Origin: Acidimicrobiaceae bacterium
GTDB taxonomy: Bacteria > Actinomycetota > Acidimicrobiia > Acidimicrobiales > Salinilacustritrichaceae
DNA length: 11,458 bases
Reading direction: 5' to 3'
Assembly: GCA_003476595.1 (NCBI GenBank)
Contig: DMTU01000038.1
Location: 12,093-23,550 of the forward strand
Position numbers and translations under genes: made by a program. The notes beneath the pieces were generated by a model, which was not told where the DNA came from, did not search any database, and worked only from the letters and a program-made list of their open reading frames with translations. Numbering within the stretch: position 1 is the first letter of the stretch; every line of letters begins with the position of its first letter. Below, in pieces: positions 1-7,533 of the stretch.

Positions 1-32
1 GTCAGAGCGTACGGAGGGAGAGGCCCGCCGGG

Positions 33-38
33 TATCGT
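33..38 (+). promoter_or_regulatory. Putative -10 hexamer (TATCGT) of a leaderless promoter
   Basis: TATCGT ends exactly 7 nt before the GTG at 46, matching the TANNNT-N6/7-start arrangement at 2945, 6180 (minus), 6201 and 8878 (minus) in this window. In actinobacteria such spacing typically gives transcripts that begin at the start codon. No clear -35 box or Shine-Dalgarno sequence is visible in bases 1-45. The site is inferred from position and recurrence only. Confidence 0.5.
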
Positions 39-45
39 CGGCGCG

Positions 46-1362
46 GTGCCCGGACCCGCCGGCCTGCCCACGAGGCACGGAGACGATCCGCCCATGCTCC
101 TCGGCACCTGGCGCGAGCTCCGTCGCTTGGAGCGGTCAGCTGCTGGCCCGTGGGACGACGTGCGCGCGATGCAGCTCGACCGGCTCGTCCGCATGGTCCA
201 GCACGCCCGAAGAACCATCCCGCTCTACAGGGGCCTGCAACCCGTGCACTCGCTGGACGACCTCGGCTCCCTCCCGGTGATCGGGCGCGAGGTGATCCAG
301 GCGGTGCCGATCCCGGACCGGCGCTCCTCGGCGACCGGGGACGTCCCGGTGATCAGCCACTCCTCGAGCGGCAGCACCGGCCATGCCGTCACGACCGAGC
401 TGACCCATGGTTCGAGCTGGTGGCGCGGGGTGCTCTGGATGAGACGGCGACGCAGCCAGGGTCTGCAGCCCTGGTCGCGCCACCTGACGCTCCGGGCCGC
501 AGCCGAGAGCAACGACCGGGTCAGCCCGCTGTGGCGGCTCACCGGCCGACGGATCTCGACGATGGATCCCGTCACGACCTCCATCGGCGATCAGCTCCGA
601 CTGATCCAGCGGGCGAGGCCGGACGTGCTCGTCGGGAAGCCCCACGTGCTCTCCGAGATCGCCGCCGCCGCACCAGCCGGCCTGACCCTCCGGGCAGTCG
701 TGAGCGGTGGCGCCACACTGACTCCCGAGGATCGTGCCACCATCGAGCGGGGGCTCGGCGCGGCGCCCTTCGACGTCTACGGGATGGTCGAGCAGGGCCC
801 CGTCGCCGGGCAGTGCAGGGCTTCGGACCTGTACCACGTCGACCACGAGTCGGTCATCGTCGAGGTGCTGGACGACGACGGCCGGCCGGCCGCGCCCGGC
901 GAGTCAGGGCACCTGGTGACGACCGGTCTCTGGAACCCGCACATGCCCTACCTGCGCTACCGAACGGGCGACCGGGCCACCCTCGCAGACCGTCCGTGCC
1001 GGTGCGGGCACGCCCTCCCCGCGCTGGCGTCCATCGACGGCCGGGATCTCGACAGGCTCGTCGCCGGCGACGGTTCGACTCGCGCTGCGGAGCGGCTGTT
1101 CATGAGCGCCGTGCTCCCCGCAGAGACCGGGACCGCCATGATCCGCCGCTACCAGGTTCGCCAGGGCACTGACGGAGCCTGCACCGTCAGCATCCTGGTG
1201 ACGGCCGATGCCCGACGCGAGGAGGTCGCCGACCTCCTCCACCGGGTCGAGCAGGCCTACGGGTCGGTGCTGTGCCGGCCGGTCGCCGCGCGCACCGTCA
1301 CAGACCTCCCGCTGGAGCGGACCGGCAAGTTCAAGCAGGTCGTGTCCGAGCTCGGTGGTTGA
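46..1362 (+). CDS. PaaK/CapK-like adenylate-forming enzyme
   Basis: This 438-aa protein belongs to the phenylacetate-CoA ligase-like branch of the ANL superfamily, which activates a carboxylic acid with ATP to an acyl-adenylate, usually followed by thioester formation. Visible motifs are the Ser/Thr/Gly-rich phosphate loop SSSGSTG (106-112), YGMVEQG (245-251, A5 type with the Mg-binding Glu), YRTGDR (305-310, A8 type) and a C-terminal TGK (426-428) carrying the expected adenylation lysine. A Cys/His set, QCRASDLYHVDH (256-267) and CRCG (318-321), recurs in three other genes here and could bind a metal. The length of about 430 aa is normal for the family. GTG at 46 is preferred because of the TATCGT box 7 nt upstream; ATG at 94 is the alternative. 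Its 3' end overlaps the next gene by 8 nt, so the two are probably co-transcribed. The substrate is unknown; a role in polysaccharide decoration, by analogy with CapK, is inference. Confidence 0.88.
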   Translation: MPGPAGLPTRHGDDPPMLLGTWRELRRLERSAAGPWDDVRAMQLDRLVRMVQHARRTIPLYRGLQPVHSLDDLGSLPVIGREVIQAVPIPDRRSSATGDVPVISHSSSGSTGHAVTTELTHGSSWWRGVLWMRRRRSQGLQPWSRHLTLRAAAESNDRVSPLWRLTGRRISTMDPVTTSIGDQLRLIQRARPDVLVGKPHVLSEIAAAAPAGLTLRAVVSGGATLTPEDRATIERGLGAAPFDVYGMVEQGPVAGQCRASDLYHVDHESVIVEVLDDDGRPAAPGESGHLVTTGLWNPHMPYLRYRTGDRATLADRPCRCGHALPALASIDGRDLDRLVAGDGSTRAAERLFMSAVLPAETGTAMIRRYQVRQGTDGACTVSILVTADARREEVADLLHRVEQAYGSVLCRPVAARTVTDLPLERTGKFKQVVSELGG

Positions 1363-2923
1363 CGTGGGCCCGCTCCGACAGGGCATCCGCTACGCACGCG
1401 GACTGCACCGATTCCTCCGAGACCCCGTCGACGCCGCTGCTGCCCCGACGACGGTCCGAGACGAGCAGCGCCGTCGGGCCGACCGCTTCCTGGCCTCCCT
1501 CGAGCACCTCGTGTGGCCGATCGAGGACTCGCCGCACCGCCTGCTGCTCGATCACGCAGGCCTCGAGCGCGCAGATGTCGCGCAGCTGGTGGTGCGTGAG
1601 GGCCTCGAGGGTGCACTCGAGGTGCTGCGCGATCAGGGCGTGCGCCTGAGCCACGACGAGGCACGCGGCGCGACGCCCGTCCGACGGGGGAGCCTGGTGT
1701 TCACCGTGACACCGCAGGACCTGGTGAACCCGCTGCACCCGCCAGACCTGATCGCAGGGACGAGCGGGACCACTGGACCCAGCACCGCGGTGCCGATGAG
1801 CTTCCGCTCGCTGCGCCGGATGGCGGTCAACCTCGCACTGACGGACGCCATGTGGGGGGTCGACGGGGCGCCGCATGCGCTGTGGCGCCCCGGGCTGCCG
1901 TCGTCGGGAGGACTCATCGCTGCCCTGGCCGGTGCAGCGGGCGGGAACGCCCCGATGGCGTGGTTCTCACCCACGGACCCGGCGGACCCGTCCATCGCCC
2001 GGCGGAAGCGGCTCGCGAACCGGATGACGCCGCTCCTTGCGGCGCTGAGCGGCAACCCTCTGCCCGCACCGCTTCACGTCCCCACGTACGCACCCGACGC
2101 GGTGCTCGCGTGGGTCCGTGACGCAATCACCCAGCAGGGGCGCGCGGCGCTCAACGCCTACCCGAGCTCGGCGGTGGCGCTCGCGGTCTCCGCTTCCGAG
2201 CGGTCGAGCGCACTGCACGGCCTCGTCATCCGGATGGTGGGTGAACCGGTCACACCCGCCAAGCTGGACGCCGTGCGTGCCTCGGGGGCCGAGGCGATCG
2301 ACGCATACGCCTTCGCCCAGCTCGGCGTCGCCGCCACATCGTGCCGGGAGTGCGCTCCCGAGGAGCTGCACCTCCTCGAACACGAGGCAGCGGTCATCGA
2401 CCGGCCCGGCGTCCGGGCCGACGGCGAAGCGGTGCGGCTCCTGCTGTGGACCTCACTGTCGACCGACGCCCGCATGGTGCTGCTCAACACGGAGAACGAC
2501 GACCACGGGTCCATCGGCGAGCGCCACTGCGACTGCCTGCTCGGACGAGCAGGGATGACGAGGACCATCCGCCAGGTCCGAGGCGTGAGCCGTTCGGTGG
2601 CTCGCGGGGTCACCGTGTGCGGCGATGCGCTGGTCCGACTGGTCGAGCAGGACCTCCCCTCCCGGTTCGGAGGCCATCCCCTGCAGTGGCAGCTGGTGGA
2701 GACCGAGCGAGACGGCCAGGCGGTCGTCACCGTGCGCGCCGACCCCCGCCTCGGCGAGCTCGACGTCGACGAGATCCGCCAGGCGGTGCTGGACTCGCTG
2801 CGCCAGACCGACGCCGGCGCCCTCGCCGCCGGGGTGTGGTCGACACCGGGCGGCCTCGTCGTGCAGCGAGCTCGACCCGTGACGACGGCGGCAGGGAAGA
2901 CGCTGCCCTACCACGTCATCTGA
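1355..2923 (+). CDS. Divergent PaaK/LuxE-like adenylate-forming enzyme
   Basis: This 522-aa protein is longer than the other adenylate-forming proteins here and has a distinct N-terminal helical region (about 1-125). It carries the phosphate loop GTSGTTG (135-141) and a C-terminal AGK (513-515) in the position of the adenylation lysine. The region corresponding to the A5 motif reads YAFAQLG (318-324), with Gln where Glu is usual, and NTENDD (378-383) stands where YRTGD is expected. Two Cys pairs, CREC (330-333) and CDC (392-394), could form a metal site. The open frame extends upstream, but that part is a shadow of the preceding gene. GTG at 1355, overlapping that gene's stop by 8 nt, is the likely start, with GTG at 1364 as an alternative; neither has a strong ribosome binding site, so translational coupling is likely. 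A disrupted paralogue follows 34 nt downstream. Acyl/aryl-adenylate formation is the best guess; the substrate is unknown. Confidence 0.8.
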   Translation: MVDVGPLRQGIRYARGLHRFLRDPVDAAAAPTTVRDEQRRRADRFLASLEHLVWPIEDSPHRLLLDHAGLERADVAQLVVREGLEGALEVLRDQGVRLSHDEARGATPVRRGSLVFTVTPQDLVNPLHPPDLIAGTSGTTGPSTAVPMSFRSLRRMAVNLALTDAMWGVDGAPHALWRPGLPSSGGLIAALAGAAGGNAPMAWFSPTDPADPSIARRKRLANRMTPLLAALSGNPLPAPLHVPTYAPDAVLAWVRDAITQQGRAALNAYPSSAVALAVSASERSSALHGLVIRMVGEPVTPAKLDAVRASGAEAIDAYAFAQLGVAATSCRECAPEELHLLEHEAAVIDRPGVRADGEAVRLLLWTSLSTDARMVLLNTENDDHGSIGERHCDCLLGRAGMTRTIRQVRGVSRSVARGVTVCGDALVRLVEQDLPSRFGGHPLQWQLVETERDGQAVVTVRADPRLGELDVDEIRQAVLDSLRQTDAGALAAGVWSTPGGLVVQRARPVTTAAGKTLPYHVI

Positions 2924-2944
2924 CCGGGCCCGCCTGCCCATCGC

Positions 2945-2950
2945 TACGGT
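2945..2950 (+). promoter_or_regulatory. Putative -10 hexamer (TACGGT) before the disrupted paralogue
   Basis: TACGGT lies in the 34-nt gap after the stop at 2923 and ends 7 nt before GTG at 2958. The spacing equals that at 33-38 and 6201-6206. This makes GTG 2958 a better start than the in-frame GTG at 2949, which overlaps the hexamer. No -35 box is obvious. Confidence 0.45.
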
Positions 2951-2957
2951 GTCGACT

Positions 2958-4474
2958 GTGGCGGCACCGACGTTGTCCGAGGTCACCTCGACGGTGCGCC
3001 AGGGCTGGCGCTTCGGTCGGGGACTCCGTGCGCTCATCAAGGACCCCGTGCCCGCAGGGGAGCGGCGCCGTCGTTCGAGCGCGACGTACGAGATCGGGCG
3101 GCCCGCTTCCTCGACTCCCTGGACCGGAACGTGTGGTCGTCGGCACCGAGCCCGTTCCGTGCCCTCCTCGAGCACAGCGGCCACGACCGCACCTCGGTGC
3201 GGAGGCTCGTGTCCGACCGTGGGCTGGAGAGCATCCTCGAGCAGCTCCGCGACCAGGGCGTCTACGTCAGCTACGAGGAGTATCTCGGGAAGGTGCCGCT
3301 GCGCCGAGGCCGCCTCGAGCTCCACCTCGACCCGACGTCTTTCCACAACCGGACGGTGATGGCCGACTACCTCGGGTCGACGGGAGGCACGAGGAGCGGT
3401 GGAACCCCGGTCGCGATGAGCTTCGAGGAGAAGCGGTCCGCAGCACCACGCACCCACCTCCGCGACGCCGCCTACGGTCAGCATCCGGACCAGCCGGTCG
3501 CGGTCTGGTTCCCGTGCCTGCCATCCGCCGCCGGCCTCGGGGCGATCCTCTCCGGCGTGACCGCCGGCCGCCCACCGGAGCGGTGGTTCAGCCAGATCCC
3601 GACGACCATGGAGGGCATCCCGGCGTCGAAGCGCATCACCAACACGATGGCGCCCGCCTTCGGGCGGCTCTCGGGCATGCCCCTCCCCGCGCCGAGCACA
3701 CCCCGAGCTCCGATCCGGAGGCAGTGCTGGACTGGTGCGTCGACGCCATCGCCCGCGTGGGTGTGGCGCGTCTCTCGACCTACCCCAGCTCGGCGGTGCG
3801 GCTCGCCCGGCTCGCCGAGGCCGAGGGCGCATCGCTTGACGACCTCCTCGTGACGGTCCTGGGCGAACCGGCGACCCTGGGCCGGCGACTGGCGATCGAG
3901 CGCAGTGGCGCGCGGACCGCGGCCGGGTACGCCCTCATGCAAGCCCGGGCGCGCCGGCACAACGTGCCCGCACGATCTGCGGACCGGCGCGCGGCGTCTT
4001 CATCAACGTCGAGAACGACGACTACGGCTCCATCGGGCGGGACAGCGAGCCGTGCTCCCGCCTGTTCGGCCAGTTCGGCGTGCGCACGCGCCTCGGCGAT
4101 GTGCGGGGCATCAGCAAGGTGGTGGCGGCGGGCGTGACCGTCGCTGGCGAGGTCTTCGAACGATTGGTCGACGAGGTGTTCCGACGGCCTTCGGAGGCAG
4201 TCCCCTCGAGTACCAGTTCGCCGAGCTCGATCGCGAGGATCTCGGCACCCTCGTGCTGCGCATCGACCCGTCGATCGGCACCGTGGAAGAAGCCGCCGTG
4301 CTCTCGATCGTCCGTGACGAGCTCAGCCGCCAGGAGGTCGGGCGCCTGGCCGACGCCGTCTGGGCGCCTGCCGACTCGGTCCGGGTCCTGCGAGAACCGC
4401 CGACCGCCGCCCCTTCGGGCAAGACGCTGCCCTACGAACCGCTCGGCGTCGCCCGAGGACCGTTGCCTCGCTGA
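2958..4474 (+). pseudogene. Disrupted tandem paralogue of the 522-aa adenylate-forming gene
   Basis: Homology to the preceding gene can be followed across all three frames. The first frame, from GTG 2958, gives VRQGWRFGRGLRALIKDPV. It shifts near 3057-3062 to a frame holding RFLDSLDRNVW, the altered phosphate loop region STGGTRSGGTPVAMSF and PCLPSAAGLGA. A second shift near 3692-3697 leads to PEAVLDW and TYPSSAV. Near 3945-3992 roughly 35 codons are missing compared with the paralogue, including the CxxC region. Reading resumes in another frame with VFINVENDDYGSIG, shifts again near 4179-4183, and ends with FGGSPLEYQF and PSGKTLPYE. Each of the three simple shifts fits loss of one base at or next to a short G/C-rich run. 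Such losses could in part be assembly errors, but the deletion argues for genuine decay. The two paralogues differ substantially, so the duplication is old. The last 43 nt overlap the convergent gene. Confidence 0.82.
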
Positions 4475-6168
4475 CCGACCTCGTCCGCGGGGACGCGACC
4501 AAGCACCGCGACGTAGTGTCCCGTGCGGCTGGCCGTGAGCTTCGACCCGACCCGGTCGAGCAGTGGCAGCACACGTCGCTCCACGAAGCGGAACCGGGCC
4601 GCTCTCGTACACACGATGTGGGGTGCGTGCAGGAGGTGCTCGGAGTCGACGACCTCGAAGCCGGCTCGGCTGACCGCATCGCGAGCCTCCTCCGCCCGCA
4701 GGGTCGGTCCGACGTGGAACGGCACGAGTCCGGTGCGGGCACGCCACCGGGGCGGGAGCGAGTTCCGGAGCCAGATGAGCGGGTTCGCCGGGTTGTCGAG
4801 CGTGAGCACCAGCGAAGCCCCGGGAGCGAGGCACCGGCGCAGCTCGCTCAGCGCGACGTCGATCTCACGCTTGTCCTCGAAGTGATCGAGGGTCGACGTC
4901 GACAGCGCACCCGCGAAGGCGCCTGGAGCGAAGGGGAGGTGGCGGACGTCAGCGACGGCACCGGCCCATCCGTGGACACTCGCCTCCGAGAGGACGCCAG
5001 AGGACAGGTCCACACCGACCCAGGTTCCGCCGATGTCGGGGAGCACCGAGCGCACCGATGTCCGCTCCTCCTGGAGATCCGTCTTCAGCCACGTTCCCGA
5101 CGGATCGGTGCCCACCCACCGTGCGAACAGGTCTGCGTGCGCCCGTCGAGCGTGACGGCGCCAACCGTCGGGGAGCTGGTCTGGGACCACCCCCTCGACT
5201 TCCCACCGTCGATCTGCTCGACCGGCGTCGGCACCGCCGCCGCGACCCTTGTCGATCCGGCGCCCCTCGGCCAGCAGCCCCGCGCCCCAGGCCACGAGGC
5301 CCAGCACCAGCAGGGGCGCGACCCGGAGTGCGGCCCGACGCTCGCCACGCGCCCACGAACAGAGCTTCCAGCCGAGCATGACCCCCCGCCCGAGCGCGGC
5401 GACGGGGGCGAGCGCGGTGAGCCGCACGACGGTCCGACCGAGGTAATCGCCGCGACGAGCCACGTGGGCCGCTCGCCGACCCAGCGCATGCAGGTGTCGG
5501 AGCACCGCGGGCAGGCTCGTCCTGTTCCGGTGGACCACGACCGCATCGGCGGCGAAGTCGAGCTCCCCGCGCCGGTGCGCGGGCGCCGTCAGCAACGTGT
5601 CCTCGCCACCCTCGAGATCCTCGGGGAACGGACCCCACTGCTCCCACAGCGCTCGATCCACGGCGAGGTTGCAGGTGGCGCCGTGCCAGAGGCCGCTCAC
5701 CGGACGGTTCGGGTGGTAGTCGAGGAACTCCAACAGGTACTGGGTCGTACCCGGCCCGCTCCGCGGCGTGCCGTTCTCCACGGCCCCGGCAACGAATGCG
5801 CCTCGGCGAGCCGCAGGTACGATGTGCCTGAGCCACCCCGTGGTGGCGACCACGTCTGCGTCGGTGAACACGAGCACCTGACCCTTCGCGACCGATGCCG
5901 CCCGGTTCCGCGCCACAGCCGCGCGCACGCGGGACGAGGACGTGAGCACGACGAGCCGGGGGTCGGCCGTGACGTCAGGCAGCAGATCGGGGCTGTCGGC
6001 GCTCAGGTAGAGGATGACCTCGTACGGTTCTGCGATGTCTTGGACGAGCAGGCTCGCGACGCAGGCAGCCAAGGTGTCGTCCGCCCGGTAGGCGGGCACG
6101 ATGACGGACACGGCCGGTCGTCCGGCGTCGCCGGCGGCGACCGGCTCAGGTCCTGACGGAGGTGACAC
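4432..6168 (-). CDS. Fusion of GT2 glycosyltransferase and SAM-dependent methyltransferase
   Basis: This 578-aa protein has two enzyme domains. Residues about 18-225 form a family 2 (GT-A) glycosyltransferase: VSVIVPAYRADDT at the nucleotide-sugar binding start, TDADV (102-106) containing the DxD-type metal motif, and GGED (187-190) followed by the basic HRRGELDF and VVHRN segments. Residues about 281-300 are hydrophobic and may anchor it to the membrane, with a weaker stretch near 245-268. Residues about 335-560 resemble a class I methyltransferase: VGVDLS (384-389) resembles the acidic SAM-binding strand, DVRHLPF (407-413), and STLDHF (425-430) before a Leu-rich strand. The usual GxGxG loop is absent; LKTDLQEE (361-368) may take its place. 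GTG 6168 is chosen because TAGGGT ends 6 nt upstream. A role in making and methylating a surface glycan or lipid-linked sugar is inferred; donor and acceptor are unknown. Its 3' end overlaps the disrupted gene by 43 nt. Confidence 0.85.
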   Translation of the reverse strand: MSPPSGPEPVAAGDAGRPAVSVIVPAYRADDTLAACVASLLVQDIAEPYEVILYLSADSPDLLPDVTADPRLVVLTSSSRVRAAVARNRAASVAKGQVLVFTDADVVATTGWLRHIVPAARRGAFVAGAVENGTPRSGPGTTQYLLEFLDYHPNRPVSGLWHGATCNLAVDRALWEQWGPFPEDLEGGEDTLLTAPAHRRGELDFAADAVVVHRNRTSLPAVLRHLHALGRRAAHVARRGDYLGRTVVRLTALAPVAALGRGVMLGWKLCSWARGERRAALRVAPLLVLGLVAWGAGLLAEGRRIDKGRGGGADAGRADRRWEVEGVVPDQLPDGWRRHARRAHADLFARWVGTDPSGTWLKTDLQEERTSVRSVLPDIGGTWVGVDLSSGVLSEASVHGWAGAVADVRHLPFAPGAFAGALSTSTLDHFEDKREIDVALSELRRCLAPGASLVLTLDNPANPLIWLRNSLPPRWRARTGLVPFHVGPTLRAEEARDAVSRAGFEVVDSEHLLHAPHIVCTRAARFRFVERRVLPLLDRVGSKLTASRTGHYVAVLGRVPADEVGQRGNGPRATPSGS

Positions 6169-6174
6169 CGACGC

Positions 6175-6180
6175 ACCCTA
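6175..6180 (-). promoter_or_regulatory. Putative -10 hexamer (TAGGGT) for the glycosyltransferase-methyltransferase gene
   Basis: On the minus strand TAGGGT ends 6 nt before GTG 6168. It sits in the 45-bp divergent gap and occupies about where the -35 element of the opposite promoter (6201-6206, plus) would fall, so the two promoters probably share DNA. Confidence 0.45.
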
Positions 6181-6200
6181 AGGGAACGACCGGGGCTCAC

Positions 6201-6206
6201 TAGCCT
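6201..6206 (+). promoter_or_regulatory. Putative -10 hexamer (TAGCCT) for the divergent adenylate-forming gene
   Basis: TAGCCT ends 7 nt before GTG 6214, matching the other leaderless-type starts here. No Shine-Dalgarno sequence can fit in the remaining leader. A -35 element about 17 nt upstream would overlap the opposing TAGGGT hexamer at 6175-6180. Confidence 0.5.
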
Positions 6207-6213
6207 CCGAGCA

Positions 6214-7527
6214 GTGTCCGTCCCGCCACCTGTTGCCCTGCGGCGGCCCCGACCGGTGATCCCGGCGACGGTCCGTCGTCTGGTGGCCCTCGAGCTGCAG
6301 GCCCATCAGGATTGGGCTCGCGTCGTCCGTCGTCAGCGCATCGGCTCGAGCGAGACGTTCCGTCTGGCGAAGGGGACGCAGCTCGGCGCCGACCGCCTCC
6401 GCGGGGTGCGCGATCCGACCGAGCTCGCGCTCGTGGCCCCGATCGACAAGGGACACCTCCGAGCGGTGCCCACCGCTGCGTGGACCACGGGCGAAGCACC
6501 TGCGGGGACGCGCACGGTGTGGTCGACCGGAACGACGGGGGAGCCGCTCGGCGTGCCCTACCCACCTTCGGCGGCCTGGCAGCAGGGTGTGCTCGCGCTG
6601 CACATCAACCGGATCCGCCACATCATCCCCTGGGCAACGCGCTTGAGCCTCGACGCCCTCCCCCACCAGAGCCCGGCAGCGGCGCGATCCTTCGGCCGGG
6701 TTCGCGCCGCGACGCAAGTCCCGCTGACCTCCCGGGACCCGGATGCGGTCGCCGCCGTGATCGAGGCACGCAAGCCCCGGGTCCTCAACGGTGCGGCTCG
6801 GGAGCTGATCGTCCTGGGCGAGGTGCTGGCTCCGGACGCTCGGCCGAGGATCGTGACCACCCACGGCGAGCTGCTGACGGACGAGATCCGGCACGCCCTC
6901 CGGGAGCTCTACGACGTGGAGCCGCTGGACTCCTACGGCATGTCCGAGGTGGGACGGATCGCCTCCCAGTGCCGGGCTGCCGATCTGTACCACGTGCACC
7001 ACGAGCACCTCGTCGTCGAGGTGCTCGACGACGACGGCGAGCCGGTCGAACCAGGCGCGAGCGGCGACCTCGTGGTGACGACGCTCTGGAACCCCCTCGT
7101 ACCGCTCGTGCGGTACCGAACCGGCGACCGCGTCACCCTCGCCGACCGACCGTGCCTCTGCGGCCACTCCCTCCCGTGCTTCTCGAGCGTGGACGGCCGC
7201 ACCATGGACTGGTTCGTGGACGCGTCGGGGCGGAGGGTCCCACCGCAGCGTCTGTGGCTGTCGATGCACGCACCTGCCCGGTTGCTCGATGCGGTGGATC
7301 GCTACCGGGTGGTGCAGGCCGCCGATCGGACGGCCCGGGTCGAGATCGTCGCTCGGCGCGGTGATCGGGAGGTGTTGGCGTCGACGGCGGCCTCGTACCG
7401 GTCGGTGCTCGGGGCCCCGGTCGAGGTCGTGCACGTCGAGCGCCTCCTGCCGGGCCCGAACGGACGGTTCCGCGCCTTCACCTCCGAGGCGACGCCATCC
7501 GGTCGCGGCGAAGACGCTGCTTCCTGA
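6214..7527 (+). CDS. PaaK/CapK-like adenylate-forming protein with Lys-to-Arg change at the A10 site
   Basis: This 437-aa protein has the PaaK/CapK layout: phosphate loop WSTGTTGE (103-110), YGMSEVG (241-247), QCRAADLYHVHH (252-263), YRTGDR (301-306) and CLCG (314-317). Its C-terminal segment reads PNGRFR (415-420), so the lysine that normally catalyses adenylation is arginine (residue 418). The N-terminal 70 residues also differ from the IPLYR-type start of the first gene. It may therefore be a weak adenylating enzyme, use a preformed acyl-adenylate or acyl-CoA, or have another activity. GTG 6214 is supported by TAGCCT 7 nt upstream. It is transcribed away from the glycosyltransferase-methyltransferase gene and ends 6 bp from the convergent BKACE-GNAT gene. 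Family assignment is secure; catalytic competence and substrate are not known. Confidence 0.86.
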   Translation: MSVPPPVALRRPRPVIPATVRRLVALELQAHQDWARVVRRQRIGSSETFRLAKGTQLGADRLRGVRDPTELALVAPIDKGHLRAVPTAAWTTGEAPAGTRTVWSTGTTGEPLGVPYPPSAAWQQGVLALHINRIRHIIPWATRLSLDALPHQSPAAARSFGRVRAATQVPLTSRDPDAVAAVIEARKPRVLNGAARELIVLGEVLAPDARPRIVTTHGELLTDEIRHALRELYDVEPLDSYGMSEVGRIASQCRAADLYHVHHEHLVVEVLDDDGEPVEPGASGDLVVTTLWNPLVPLVRYRTGDRVTLADRPCLCGHSLPCFSSVDGRTMDWFVDASGRRVPPQRLWLSMHAPARLLDAVDRYRVVQAADRTARVEIVARRGDREVLASTAASYRSVLGAPVEVVHVERLLPGPNGRFRAFTSEATPSGRGEDAAS

Positions 7528-7533
7528 CCCGGA

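Noticed and set aside
46..1362. Calling this or the sister genes paaK, a phenylacetate catabolism gene
   Set aside because: No other phenylacetate degradation gene is present and there are six divergent copies; only the broad family is supported.
2453..3832. Open frame of 459 codons on the minus strand
   Set aside because: Arg/Ala/Gly-rich with no motif; it lies antisense to the 522-aa gene and its disrupted paralogue.
2341..4137. Open frame of 598 codons on the plus strand spanning two genes
   Set aside because: Its first part is an Arg/Pro-rich shadow of the 522-aa gene; only its last portion holds real sequence, and that belongs to one segment of the disrupted paralogue.
3040..4190. Programmed frameshifting as an explanation for the broken paralogue
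   Set aside because: Three separate shifts plus a missing segment of about 35 codons, with no slippery heptamer or following stem-loop that I could see, fit decay or sequencing error better.
4516..6156. Open frame of 546 codons on the plus strand opposite the glycosyltransferase-methyltransferase gene
   Set aside because: Its translation is rich in Arg, Gly and Pro with no recognisable domain, while the opposite strand has clear GT2 motifs. It is a typical antisense shadow in high-GC DNA.
7528..7533. Terminator between the two convergent genes
   Set aside because: Only 6 bp separate the stops, and I see no convincing hairpin with a T-run on either strand nearby.
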